A stretch of 52,987 bases of DNA, taken from positions 780 through 53,766 of the forward strand of contig DBDJ01000065.1 of NCBI GenBank assembly GCA_002293525.1, written 5' to 3'. The stretch's first letter is position 1. Each line of letters opens with the position of its first letter. This document shows positions 1 through 7,584 of this stretch, in pieces. The notes below the pieces were generated by a model. That model saw only the letters and a program-made list of their open reading frames with translations. It did no database searches and had not been told where the DNA came from. Source of the stretch: Lachnospiraceae bacterium UBA935. GTDB taxonomy: Bacteria > Bacillota > Clostridia > Lachnospirales > Lachnospiraceae. Made by a program: the position numbers and the translations under genes.

Positions 1-549
1 AACTATACAAGCTATGCGGAAATTATAGCGACAGGCTATGTCATGGAGAGCGACCAGCGGACGCAGGTGCATTCAATGCTGAGTGATATGTACGCTGTAA
101 GGGTAGCGAATAATGGGTTCGGGTATGGGCACAGTTATGGGATGCAGGACGTGAAATACCAGTATGATCCAGATGCGGATGATTACCGGGTGCCGGATGT
201 GAAATATGAGTGGGAATCTAAGAATCCGATGTTCGGAGAAGACTGGGATGATTACTTTAAGAAAACATATGGTGCTGATAATGTTGAATGGGTGAGTGGA
301 AGTAATGATGTATTAAATCTAAATAAACTTAATGTTAATAAAATACCAAATGGTTGGAGTAAGACTGAACACAATGGATTTACGCACATAAAAGATGCCA
401 ATGGTATAATTAGGATCAGAATAGATCCTCCTGACAATACAACTGATTATTACCATAAACATCTTTATGATAGTGACGGAAATTCCTTGGATATAAACGG
501 AAATATAGTTAGTTCAAAGAGTCCTGATGCACATATTCCAATGGAATAA
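1..549 (+). CDS. 3' end of a polymorphic toxin gene (Rhs-type C-terminal toxin tail), cut by the window edge
   Basis: The frame is open from base 1, so the gene begins upstream of the window; the ATG at 43 is only the first internal Met. The visible part is about 182 residues. A low-complexity linker rich in Tyr and Asp comes first, then a compact C-terminal domain with clustered His, Asp and Lys residues (DYYHKHLYD and SPDAHIP near the end). Such short His-containing tails are typical of the nuclease-like toxin domains at the ends of Rhs and related secreted toxins; I cannot assign a specific toxin family. An immunity-like gene starts 13 bases after the stop, and a fragment of Rhs core lies at 961-1134, which supports the toxin reading. 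The downstream half of the gene is AT-rich compared with the GC-rich Rhs fragment, as expected for exchangeable toxin tails. Confidence 0.65.
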   Translation, partial: NYTSYAEIIATGYVMESDQRTQVHSMLSDMYAVRVANNGFGYGHSYGMQDVKYQYDPDADDYRVPDVKYEWESKNPMFGEDWDDYFKKTYGADNVEWVSGSNDVLNLNKLNVNKIPNGWSKTEHNGFTHIKDANGIIRIRIDPPDNTTDYYHKHLYDSDGNSLDINGNIVSSKSPDAHIPME

Positions 550-562
550 ACGAGGTGAAAGA

Positions 563-934
563 ATGACAGTTAAAGAAATACAAAGTTTAGTAGATAGTTA
601 TAATTACTGGGATACAAGGGTCACTAAGTTAAATTGTGATTATTTTGCAGATGAAATTGAATTAGTTTATAATGATGAAGATTTAAATATAATATATAAA
701 TTTTCAGGATGCTATAAATCTTTTTTTGACCACGTCAAAATATATGACAAAATTTGCCCAGTAAGCAATATGAAAACAGGCCAAATCCCCTATTTCTTGC
801 AGAATATTACAATTGGTGAAAAATCCGAGCAGGGTATTGATTTCTATACTTGCAAAATAGAAATGTTTCCATTAGAAGTTGAAATATGGTGTAAAGATAT
901 TAAAATAATATCAGAAAAAGTAGAATCAAAATAA
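563..934 (+). CDS. Putative immunity protein for the preceding toxin
   Basis: This is a 123-residue acidic, soluble protein with no signal peptide or membrane segment. I chose the ATG at 563 because GAGGTG lies just ahead of it; the in-frame ATG at 527 would start inside the toxin gene and has no ribosome site. The gene follows the toxin stop by 13 bases, the usual order of toxin then immunity gene. Its N-terminal pattern (Trp-Asp, then a DYF, then alternating hydrophobic residues in EIELVY) resembles that of the protein at 1289-1666, so the two may belong to one immunity superfamily. The function is inferred from position and size; the family is not recognised. Confidence 0.55.
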   Translation: MTVKEIQSLVDSYNYWDTRVTKLNCDYFADEIELVYNDEDLNIIYKFSGCYKSFFDHVKIYDKICPVSNMKTGQIPYFLQNITIGEKSEQGIDFYTCKIEMFPLEVEIWCKDIKIISEKVESK

Positions 935-960
935 AACAGGATTTCATATATTGCAAAAGA

Positions 961-1134
961 TGTTCACCGGGGCGGGCGGACGGGAGCCTGCGGGCGGGAA
1001 GGCGCTACTACCGCCCCGACCTGGGGAGGTTCCTGGGCAAGGACAGCGATTACGGAAGCCCGGAGCCCCCTCTGGAAAAGAAGCCCCGCTTAAACGGAAA
1101 TTGGCAATGGGGCGGTAATCTGCATGGCAAATGA
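961..1134 (+). pseudogene. Stranded fragment of an Rhs core (RYYRPDLGRFLGKD motif)
   Basis: One frame encodes a peptide containing RRYYRPDLGRFLGKDS, the hallmark of the end of an Rhs core (R-Y-Y-x-P-x-x-G-R-F), followed by about 35 residues and a TGA at 1132-1134. There is no start codon or ribosome site, and the stretch is strikingly GC-rich while the flanking genes are AT-rich. It is best read as a piece of the 3' end of an Rhs gene with a displaced, worn-down tail. Such orphan tails accumulate downstream of active Rhs toxins when new tails recombine in. Confidence 0.7.
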
Positions 1135-1288
1135 ACTATTGCCAGCGGATCAGAAGAACTGGTTTGTTCCGGTTTGGCTGATATCGTTTACAAGTAAAAA
1201 ATTCAAGAAATAGAAAGAAAATATTTGACGACAGTCTTTAAGTGGAAATTGACGAAGGATTATGGTGGAAATAGAGGAGCATATGTAA

Positions 1289-1666
1289 ATGAAAGAATAT
1301 ATTAATAATAATAATTGGCATGATTATTTTCTTGAATCAATAAATGTCGATTATGAGAAAGCCACAATAAAATTATCTTTTGGTAATAAATTATCAAATA
1401 TTGAGTGCATCAATTTTATTGGTATGCAATATTTGGGACAATGGGATGAAAGTGTGGTAGCAGACATTAACATTATTGAAGAAGATGAGTTTTGTCTGAC
1501 AAATAGATTAGCTGTAAGGAAAAATAATCCTACAGAGTACGTTGGAGGAGGAGTAAAAAGTATTGGTGATGTATGGTACCATGTTGTTGTAAAATTAATT
1601 GATAATGTAAGCATTCATATAGTATGTACAAAAATTAATGTAAAGGACAGCAAATTGCAGGCATAG
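1289..1666 (+). CDS. Putative orphan immunity protein
   Basis: This is a 125-residue soluble acidic protein. The start is supported by GAGGAG about ten bases upstream of the ATG. It opens with a Trp-His-Asp-Tyr segment followed by a Val-Asp-Tyr and an alternating hydrophobic strand (ATIKLSF), a layout similar to the protein at 563-934. It lies downstream of the stranded Rhs core fragment, so it probably guarded a toxin tail that has been lost. It is AT-rich like the first immunity gene. The role is inferred from context; no catalytic motif is visible. Confidence 0.5.
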   Translation: MKEYINNNNWHDYFLESINVDYEKATIKLSFGNKLSNIECINFIGMQYLGQWDESVVADINIIEEDEFCLTNRLAVRKNNPTEYVGGGVKSIGDVWYHVVVKLIDNVSIHIVCTKINVKDSKLQA

Positions 1667-1766
1667 TAAACGACAATTAAATGTGGATGAAATAAGAAGC
1701 TGTGCAGGAGAATTTCAGATTTGGATGACTTCGATCTTGCCATATGGAAAAATGAAATAAAGATTT

Positions 1767-1994
1767 ATGAATATCCAGATGGAACGGTATACCGGTAATA
1801 CTGATATTCAGATCAAACGAAAATTTGATGGAAGTTTTGAATGTGCAGTGGGTTTTGGAAATAATATTGAAGAAGCCTTAAAAGATACAATTGACTGGTT
1901 TAATAAAATGTTAGAGGAAGATTATCCTATAGATAGCTATCCGGAAGGATTATCAGAAGCCGATATAGAATATTTAGATTCATCTGATTTTTGA
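1767..1994 (+). CDS. Small hypothetical protein, possibly the end of a frameshifted immunity-type gene
   Basis: A 75-residue acidic protein with no recognised family. The ATG at 1767 (or the in-frame ATG at 1779) lacks a convincing ribosome site. Immediately upstream, another frame is open from 1691 to 1795 and reads as a plausible peptide (ending EIKIYEYPDGTVYR) before its stop at 1796-1798, overlapping this ORF. The two frames may be halves of one gene broken by a frameshift, which would suit the decaying toxin/immunity array here. It may equally be a short intact gene. Confidence 0.35.
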   Translation: MNIQMERYTGNTDIQIKRKFDGSFECAVGFGNNIEEALKDTIDWFNKMLEEDYPIDSYPEGLSEADIEYLDSSDF

Positions 1995-2062
1995 GAGAGG
2001 AGTATAAAACCTTTCAATATTTATCTTGTCGAATAAAACACTGGTGTTTTGAGTTTTTAGTA

Positions 2063-2091
2063 TTGATTTTAAAAAAGATCTATGTTATTAT
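2063..2091 (+). promoter_or_regulatory. Promoter of tRNA-Glu
   Basis: TTGATT (2063-2068) and TATTAT (2086-2091) are separated by 17 bases, a good vegetative promoter. It would start transcription about 30 bases ahead of the tRNA. Confidence 0.6.
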
Positions 2092-2128
2092 TTACAAGTT
2101 GCGGTAAATACCGGCATCAATGATATAC

Positions 2129-2200
2129 GGCTCCTTGGTCAAGCGGTTAAGACATCGCCCTTTCACGGCGGTAACACGGGTTCGATTCCCGTAGGAGTCA
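2129..2200 (+). tRNA. tRNA-Glu (anticodon TTC)
   Basis: A 72-base cloverleaf. The 7-bp acceptor stem has one G-T wobble, the anticodon loop is CTTTCAC with TTC at 2162-2164, and the T arm contains the standard GGTTCGATTCC. The 3' CCA is not encoded. It stands alone between its own promoter and a terminator (2211-2240). No integrase or duplicated tRNA end is seen nearby, so it does not appear to be in use as an attachment site. Confidence 0.96.
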
Positions 2201-2210
2201 TTGACGGAGG

Positions 2211-2240
2211 TCTTTGGAAAGGTTTTTCCAAAGGCTTTTT
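2211..2240 (+). terminator. Terminator after tRNA-Glu
   Basis: CTTTGGAAA (2212-2220) pairs perfectly with TTTCCAAAG (2225-2233) across a four-base loop, followed by five T residues. Confidence 0.85.
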
Positions 2241-2295
2241 ATGAACGGTAAGGCATATGTTAACATGGCTTGCTTTGATTCGACAGGGAGGACAG

Positions 2296-3042
2296 ATGGC
2301 GGTATTTTTTCTTATTACAGGGGTATTATCGTTTCTTTATTTTCTTGCCATAGCGTTTGTTATTCCCAATGCCACAAGTTTCTTTGTAATATGGCTGGCG
2401 GTAGCTTGCTTCTGCTTCGTCATGTTTAGCCTTTTCCGTCGGAAGAAGCGCTTGTTTTCCAGGCTGCCGTTATGGTTCCGTAGATTTTTTACAATAGCCG
2501 CAGGGATCGGAGCGGTCTTATTTATTATTGTTGAAGGCGGTATTATCAGCCAGTTCTGGGTTAAGCCACCTGCCGATTTGGATTATATTGTTGTCTTGGG
2601 CGCTCAGATGAAAAATACCGGCCCGAGCAGAGTCTTGCAGATGCGTCTTGATGCGGCATATGATTATCTGGCGGCAAATGAAAATGCCAAGGCGGTGCTG
2701 TCGGGCGGCCAGGGACCTGATGAGATCATGTCGGAAGCACAGGGAATGTATAATTATCTCATATCACGTGGAATCAATCCGGAACGGCTGATTCTTGAAG
2801 ACCGTTCCACCAGTACCTATCAGAATCTTATCTTCAGCAGTGATTATCTGGATAAGGAAAAAGACAAGGTCGGGATTGTCACCAATAACTTTCATGTATT
2901 CCGGGCCAAAGCGATTGCTAAAAAAGCCGGGTATGCAAACATATATGGAATAGCTGCGAAGTCGGAAGCATCACTTCAGGTTAATAATATGACCAGGGAG
3001 TTTTTTGCGATCATTAAAGATTTTTTGGTGGACAACCTGTAG
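2296..3042 (+). CDS. YdcF-like (DUF218 / SanA-ElyC family) membrane protein
   Basis: This is a 248-residue protein. I chose the ATG at 2296 because GGAGG lies close before it; the in-frame ATG at 2257 has no ribosome site. Three hydrophobic helices fill roughly the first 90 residues. They are followed by the DUF218 domain: DYIVVLGAQ, then SRVLQMRLDAA, the SGGQGPDE loop and the EDRSTSTYQN segment. Members of this family are linked to envelope integrity and cell-wall precursor metabolism, and the conserved acidic and Ser residues suggest a Rossmann-like active site. Biochemical activity is not established for the family, so the substrate is unknown. It appears monocistronic. Confidence 0.85.
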   Translation: MAVFFLITGVLSFLYFLAIAFVIPNATSFFVIWLAVACFCFVMFSLFRRKKRLFSRLPLWFRRFFTIAAGIGAVLFIIVEGGIISQFWVKPPADLDYIVVLGAQMKNTGPSRVLQMRLDAAYDYLAANENAKAVLSGGQGPDEIMSEAQGMYNYLISRGINPERLILEDRSTSTYQNLIFSSDYLDKEKDKVGIVTNNFHVFRAKAIAKKAGYANIYGIAAKSEASLQVNNMTREFFAIIKDFLVDNL

Positions 3043-3090
3043 ATAACCTATAAAACAAGTTCATAATAACAATGGCAACTGTGGATAGCG

Positions 3091-3181
3091 GAAAAGCATA
3101 GGAATGTATAGGGATAGGAAAGTATAGGAAAAAGAAAGTATAGGAATAAGAAAGCATAGGAATAAGAGTATGGAGAATAAG
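3091..3181. repeat. Five degenerate 16-bp tandem units; the last contains the sirtuin start codon
   Basis: Units at 3102-3117, 3118-3133, 3134-3149, 3150-3165 and 3166-3181 follow the pattern GAAAGTATAGGAATAA. The fifth unit is the start region of the next gene, with its ATG at 3170-3172. The units also carry the AGGA that would serve as ribosome site, so the array looks like slippage-driven duplication of a translation start region. Confidence 0.8.
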
Positions 3182-3886
3182 ATTGAAGTATTAAGAAAGA
3201 TGGTAGACAGCAGTGATAATATCGTGTTTTTTGGTGGAGCCGGGGTATCGACGGAGAGCGGCATACCTGATTTCAGAAGCGTAGACGGCTTATACAATCA
3301 GAAGTATGATTACCCTCCGGAAGTCATCCTCAGCCATACTTTTTACCGGCGGCATACAGAGGAGTTTTACCGGTTTTACAGGGAAAAAATGCTTTTTCTT
3401 GGAGCAAAGCCCAATCATGCACACAGTAAGCTGGCGGAATGGGAAAAAGCCGGTAAATGTAAGGCAGTCATTACCCAGAACATCGATGGCCTTCATCAAG
3501 CTGCCGGAAGCAGAAATGTACTGGAACTGCATGGCTCGGTGCTGCGTAATTACTGTGAGAGCTGCGGCACTTTTTACGGGGTGGAACATGTTCTGCATAC
3601 GGAAGGTGTGCCAACATGCAGTTGCGGCGGCTCCACAAAGCCTGATGTCGTACTTTATGAAGAGGGTCTGGATCAAGATACTATTAATTCCGCCGTTTCA
3701 TTGATAGCCGCTGCCGATATCCTGATAGTCGGCGGAACTTCCTTAGCCGTATATCCGGCCGCCGGCCTGATTGATTATTACCAAGGCAATAAACTGGTGC
3801 TGATAAACAAGTCTTCTACCCCGCGAGATGCCGGCGCCGACTTACTGATCCACGGCAGTATCGGGGAGATATTCAGTCAGTTATAA
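3170..3886 (+). CDS. NAD-dependent protein deacylase (sirtuin)
   Basis: A 238-residue Sir2-family enzyme that removes acyl groups from lysine side chains, using NAD and releasing nicotinamide. The diagnostic motifs are present in order: GAGVSTESGIPDFR near residue 25, TQNIDGLHQ near 104, and the catalytic His in ELHGS near 121. A zinc knuckle (CESC then CSC) and the GGTSLAVYPAA nucleotide-binding loop follow. Length is normal for bacterial sirtuins. The ribosome site is weak and sits in the tandem repeat. It probably acts on cytosolic metabolic enzymes such as acyl-CoA synthetases, though no such partner lies beside it. Confidence 0.95.
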   Translation: MENKIEVLRKMVDSSDNIVFFGGAGVSTESGIPDFRSVDGLYNQKYDYPPEVILSHTFYRRHTEEFYRFYREKMLFLGAKPNHAHSKLAEWEKAGKCKAVITQNIDGLHQAAGSRNVLELHGSVLRNYCESCGTFYGVEHVLHTEGVPTCSCGGSTKPDVVLYEEGLDQDTINSAVSLIAAADILIVGGTSLAVYPAAGLIDYYQGNKLVLINKSSTPRDAGADLLIHGSIGEIFSQL

Positions 3887-3888
3887 AC

Positions 3889-3975
3889 AGTCCGCTAAAG
3901 CGGGCAGGGGTATAAGGTTGAAAGAAAAGCGCTTTCAACTATTGATTTGAGTGCGGCAGAGCCGCAGATGGGTAT
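3889..3975 (+). promoter_or_regulatory. Three successive hairpins ahead of the DUF951 gene
   Basis: A CCGCT/AGCGG hairpin (within 3889-3912) is followed by a perfect 8-bp stem, GTTGAAAG (3917-3924) with CTTTCAAC (3932-3939). A GCGGC-AGA-GCCGC hairpin follows at 3953-3965. None has a proper T-run. The first recurs at 21022-21044 and the third at 25270-25295, each time close to a start codon. They may act in mRNA processing or translation control. Confidence 0.5.
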
Positions 3976-3984
3976 AAATAAAAT

Positions 3985-4167
3985 ATGAACATAAATATCG
4001 GTGACATCCTAAAACTAAAAAAACAGCACCCCTGCGGCAGCAATGAATGGCAAGTCTTGCGTACCGGGGCTGACTTTCGGCTGAAATGCATGGGCTGCGG
4101 CCATCAGATCATGGTGCCGCGCCCTAAGCTTGAAAAAAATATCAGGGAAATCAGGACAAACACTTGA
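3985..4167 (+). CDS. DUF951 family protein
   Basis: A 60-residue protein with the DUF951 signature: an N-terminal GDILKLKKQHPCGSNEW block, then GADFRLKCMGCGHQIMVPRPK. The Cys residues (one in HPCG, two in CMGCG) could bind a metal. The family is widespread in Firmicutes, usually close to rpsF, ssb and rpsR as here, but its function is unknown. The ATG lacks a strong ribosome site and lies ten bases beyond a short GC hairpin. I see no better start. Confidence 0.85.
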   Translation: MNINIGDILKLKKQHPCGSNEWQVLRTGADFRLKCMGCGHQIMVPRPKLEKNIREIRTNT

Positions 4168-4297
4168 ATTTTCCCGTTCTATATGTTAATATATTAATTC
4201 GTGATATACCCAAATAAGCATAGGTTCCCTATATGCACGAAACATTCCTTGCTCCTGCAAGACAGGGGCCAGAGACCAAAAGGAGGTAAATGCAGGC

Positions 4298-4588
4298 ATG
4301 AACAAGTATGAATTATGTATTGTTGTGAGTGCGAAGATCGAAGAGGATGAAAGAATCGGAAGAGTTGACAGCTGTAAGGCCCTGATCGAGAGATTCGGCG
4401 GCCAGATCACCAATGTTGACGAGTGGGGCAAGAAGAGACTTGCTTACGAGATTCAGAAAATGAAAGAAGGCTATTACTATTTTGTCCAATTCGATGCTCC
4501 AAGCACTGCGCCCGCTGAGATCGAAAGCAGGATCCGGATTATGGATAATGTGATCAGATATCTGTGCGTAAAGCAGGATCAGACATAA
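4298..4588 (+). CDS. rpsF: 30S ribosomal protein S6
   Basis: A 96-residue protein opening with KYELCIVV and containing the FGGQITNVDEWGKKRLAYEI block typical of S6, which forms a heterodimer with S18 on the 30S platform. AAAGGAGG sits about 12 bases before the ATG. It leads the conserved rpsF-ssb-rpsR operon. The roughly 110-base leader (4190-4297) contains several short complementary segments and might hold an S6:S18 autoregulatory site, but I cannot draw the known motif with confidence. Confidence 0.97.
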   Translation: MNKYELCIVVSAKIEEDERIGRVDSCKALIERFGGQITNVDEWGKKRLAYEIQKMKEGYYYFVQFDAPSTAPAEIESRIRIMDNVIRYLCVKQDQT

Positions 4589-4604
4589 TAGAACAGGAGA
4601 TTGT

Positions 4605-5042
4605 ATGAATAAAGTAATTCTTATGGGACGTTTAACGAGGGATCCCGAGGTGAGATATTCGCAGGGAGACAGCAGTCTGGCGATTGCCAGATATACACTT
4701 GCAGTAGACCGTCGCTTCAACCGCAATGCCAACGACGAGGCAACCGCCGATTTTATCAGCTGTGTCGCCTTCGGCAAGGCCGGGGAGTTTGCCGAGAAAT
4801 ATTTCCGTAAGGGAATCAAGATCGCGGTGTCGGGAAGGATCCAGACCGGTAGCTATACCAATAAAGAAGGCGTGAAAGTGTATACGACGGAAGTAATTGT
4901 AGACGATCAGGAGTTTGCGGAAAGCAAAAATGCCGGCGGTGACGGGGGTTTCTCCGGCAATGTACCCAGGCCTGAACCGTCTGCTGCGGACGGCTTTATG
5001 AATATTCCCGACGGAATAGACGAGGAGCTGCCGTTTAACTAA
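4605..5042 (+). CDS. ssb: Single-stranded DNA-binding protein
   Basis: A 145-residue SSB. The OB fold occupies residues 1-105, with MNKVILMGRLTRDPEVR at the start and the SGRIQTGSYTNKEG strand. A Gly/Pro-rich linker follows, and the acidic partner-binding tip ends DEELPFN. That tip is slightly unusual because the canonical Pro-Phe is followed by an Asn. SSB coats single-stranded DNA and recruits replication and repair proteins. It sits between rpsF (16 bases upstream) and rpsR (29 bases downstream), the conserved Firmicutes order. Confidence 0.97.
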   Translation: MNKVILMGRLTRDPEVRYSQGDSSLAIARYTLAVDRRFNRNANDEATADFISCVAFGKAGEFAEKYFRKGIKIAVSGRIQTGSYTNKEGVKVYTTEVIVDDQEFAESKNAGGDGGFSGNVPRPEPSAADGFMNIPDGIDEELPFN

Positions 5043-5071
5043 AAATGTGATTTTAGACAGGAGGCAATATT

Positions 5072-5335
5072 ATGGCTTACAATAGAACTGATAGGTCCGA
5101 TTATCCCATGAAACGCAAGGGAGGCATGCGCAGGAGAAAAAAAGTCTGTGTATTCTGTGGCAAAGATAATGTAATCGATTATAAAGATTCCAATAAATTA
5201 AAAAGATACGTTTCAGAGCGAGGGAAAATCCTTCCCAGAAGGATTACCGGAAACTGTGCCAAGCATCAAAGGGCTTTGACTGTGGCAATTAAAAGGGCGC
5301 GTCATGTTTCGTTGATGCCTTATGTAATGGATTAA
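5072..5335 (+). CDS. rpsR: 30S ribosomal protein S18, zinc-binding form
   Basis: An 87-residue basic protein. The ATG at 5072 follows AGGAGG at good spacing. Residues CVFC and CAKH form the C-x2-C / C-x2-H set of the zinc-binding S18 type. SNKLKRYVSERGKILPRRITG is the conserved core that contacts 16S rRNA and S6. A strong terminator follows at 5353-5396, ending the rpsF-ssb-rpsR operon. Confidence 0.96.
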   Translation: MAYNRTDRSDYPMKRKGGMRRRKKVCVFCGKDNVIDYKDSNKLKRYVSERGKILPRRITGNCAKHQRALTVAIKRARHVSLMPYVMD

Positions 5336-5352
5336 GTTAATTTGTTCATCAG

Positions 5353-5396
5353 ACACACTAAGGTGCGCAATTTTTGCACTTTAGTGTGTTTTCTTT
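5353..5396 (+). terminator. Terminator of the rpsF-ssb-rpsR operon
   Basis: A 14-bp stem (5353-5366 with 5376-5389, one G-T pair) closes a nine-base loop and is followed by a T-rich tract. Confidence 0.92.
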
Positions 5397-5440
5397 TGAA
5401 ATACTGATTATTATTTACATAAACCTACAAAATAATGCTA

Positions 5441-5469
5441 TGGAAAAACTTAAGGATAGGTGTTATACT
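5441..5469 (+). promoter_or_regulatory. Extended -10 promoter for gdpP-rplI-dnaB
   Basis: TATACT at 5464-5469 is preceded by TG one base upstream (TGTTATACT), an extended -10. The -35 at 5441-5446 (TGGAAA) is weak, as is usual for this promoter type. Confidence 0.5.
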
Positions 5470-5513
5470 AAAGCAAGGAACCTGGACTATTGGCATACGC
5501 AGAGAGGATAAAC

Positions 5514-7562
5514 ATGAGGAATACGATCAGGTTAAAGGGCAAACTAAGAAGATATCTTATGGCTTCCTTATATTTAGGGTTTTTATTAATCGCAATTAAT
5601 CTAGTCATATATCTGCTGAATGTTACATCAGGGCTGCTCCTTACCGGTTTTATAATATTTTACTTTGCGGTTTTGTTATCTTTACTGATCTATAATCGTC
5701 AGTTCATCTTGAATGAGCTGGTTACTTTTGCGGCACAGTACGGCCAGATTCAAAAGACGCTGCTCTATGAGCTGGACTTGCCTTATGCGATATTGGACAG
5801 CACGGGCAGGATCATCTGGACCAACCGGGTCTTTGAAAAGATCACGAATAAGGGAAGAGGCTACAAGAAATCAGTCACCACGATATTTCCCCAGATTACT
5901 CCGGACAAGCTGCCCAACGAGTCGGATGAAGCGGAAATCAAGATTACTTTTGAAGAAAAGATATACAAAGCAAACTTCAAGAAAATCCCGATCCAGGAAC
6001 TGACGGAGAACAGCGATCTGATTGAAGACAGCGACCTGGAAGGCTATCTGATCGCCATGTATCTGTTTGATACTACGGCACTGAGTATTGCCCTGCAGGA
6101 GGTAGATGACCAGAGCCTGGCGGTGGGCATGATCTATCTTGATAATTATGATGAAGCGCTGGAGAGCGTGGAAGAGGTGCGGCGGTCACTGCTGATTGCT
6201 CTGATCGACCGCAAGGTAAATAAGTACATTTCTTCTTTAGACGGTATCAGCCGGAAGCTGGAAAAGGATAAGTATATGATTATCCTTCGCAAGAAGGCCG
6301 TCGAGGAGCTGAAAGAACATAAATTTGACATCCTGGAGGATGTGAAAACTGTCAACATCGGCAATGACATGGCAGTCACCATCAGTATCGGGATCGGGCT
6401 GAATGGTCTTTCTTATGCCCAGACAAATGAATTTGCCCGTAATGCCATTGATCTGGCCTTGGGCCGCGGAGGCGACCAGGCCGTAATCAAGACAGCCGAC
6501 AATATTACTTATTACGGCGGCAAGAGCCAGCAGGTGGAACGCAATACCAGGGTAAAGGCCCGAGTGAAGGCCCACGCGCTGCGTGAAATCATCACCAGTA
6601 AGGACAGGGTACTGATTATGGGTCACCGACTGGCGGATGTGGACAGCTTTGGGGCGGCGATCGGCATTTACCGGATTGCCACGACCCTGGAGCGCAAGGC
6701 TCATATCGTAATCAATGAAGTGACGACCTCGGTTCAGCCGCTGATTGCGCTGTTTGATAACAACCCGGAGTATGAAGATGATATGATTGTCAATTCCCAG
6801 CAAGCACTGGAGCTGGCGGGAAGCAATTCCGTACTGGTGGTAGTGGATGTGAATAAGCCCAGTATTACCGAATGCCCTGACCTGCTTCGATATTGTAAAT
6901 CCATCGTAGTGCTGGACCATCACCGGCAGGGCACGGAAGTAATCGAAAACGCCACGCTTTCATACGTAGAAGTATATGCCTCGTCTTCCTGTGAAATGGT
7001 TTCCGAGGTACTGCAGTATATCGGCGATAATATCAAGATCAGGAATGAAGAGGCCGACTGTCTCTATTCCGGCATTATGATCGATACCAGCAACTTCATG
7101 ACCAAGACAGGCGTAAGGACTTTTGAGGCAGCGGCCTTCTTAAGAAGAAGCGGAGCCGACGTAACCCGAGTCAGAAAACTGTTCCGGGAAAATGCGATTG
7201 AATATAAGGCGAAGGCCGATGCGGTAAGCCAGGCGGAAATCTATCGAAATTCTTATGCGATATCCACCTGTACCAGTGAGGATATCCAAAGTCCAACGAT
7301 TGTCGGAGCTCAGGCTGCTAATGAACTGCTGGATATCAAAGGCATCAAGGCAAGTTTTATTCTGACCGATTATCAGAACTGTATTTATGTCAGTGCCCGC
7401 TCCATTGACGAGGTAAACGTCCAGGTGATCATGGAACGGATGGGCGGCGGCGGCCATATGAATGTAGCCGGCTGCCAGATGGAAGGGATATCTTTATCAG
7501 AAGGAATCGGGGCTGTTAAAAGGATGCTGGATAAAATGATTGAAGAGGGTGAATTAAAATAG
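5514..7562 (+). CDS. gdpP: Cyclic-di-AMP phosphodiesterase GdpP
   Basis: A 682-residue membrane enzyme that hydrolyses c-di-AMP to pApA, controlling potassium and osmotic homeostasis. GAGAGG supports the ATG at 5514 over the in-frame ATG at 5490. Two membrane helices (about residues 15-60) precede a PAS domain, a degenerate GGDEF-like domain (about 200-335) and a DHH/DHHA1 catalytic module. Metal-binding motifs are intact: GHRLADVD near 370, VVVDVNKP near 442, LDHH at 467-470 and the GGGGHMN motif near the end. It is cotranscribed with rplI (22 bases downstream) and dnaB, the standard Firmicutes cluster. Confidence 0.96.
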   Translation: MRNTIRLKGKLRRYLMASLYLGFLLIAINLVIYLLNVTSGLLLTGFIIFYFAVLLSLLIYNRQFILNELVTFAAQYGQIQKTLLYELDLPYAILDSTGRIIWTNRVFEKITNKGRGYKKSVTTIFPQITPDKLPNESDEAEIKITFEEKIYKANFKKIPIQELTENSDLIEDSDLEGYLIAMYLFDTTALSIALQEVDDQSLAVGMIYLDNYDEALESVEEVRRSLLIALIDRKVNKYISSLDGISRKLEKDKYMIILRKKAVEELKEHKFDILEDVKTVNIGNDMAVTISIGIGLNGLSYAQTNEFARNAIDLALGRGGDQAVIKTADNITYYGGKSQQVERNTRVKARVKAHALREIITSKDRVLIMGHRLADVDSFGAAIGIYRIATTLERKAHIVINEVTTSVQPLIALFDNNPEYEDDMIVNSQQALELAGSNSVLVVVDVNKPSITECPDLLRYCKSIVVLDHHRQGTEVIENATLSYVEVYASSSCEMVSEVLQYIGDNIKIRNEEADCLYSGIMIDTSNFMTKTGVRTFEAAAFLRRSGADVTRVRKLFRENAIEYKAKADAVSQAEIYRNSYAISTCTSEDIQSPTIVGAQAANELLDIKGIKASFILTDYQNCIYVSARSIDEVNVQVIMERMGGGGHMNVAGCQMEGISLSEGIGAVKRMLDKMIEEGELK

Positions 7563-7584
7563 GTATAACCGGAAAGGAATAAAC

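Noticed and set aside
2129..2200. tRNA-Glu as an integration site
   Set aside because: There is no integrase beside it and no duplicated tRNA 3' end in the window.
4186..4297. S6:S18 autoregulatory leader RNA
   Set aside because: The expected position is right, but I could not draw the known binding motif convincingly.
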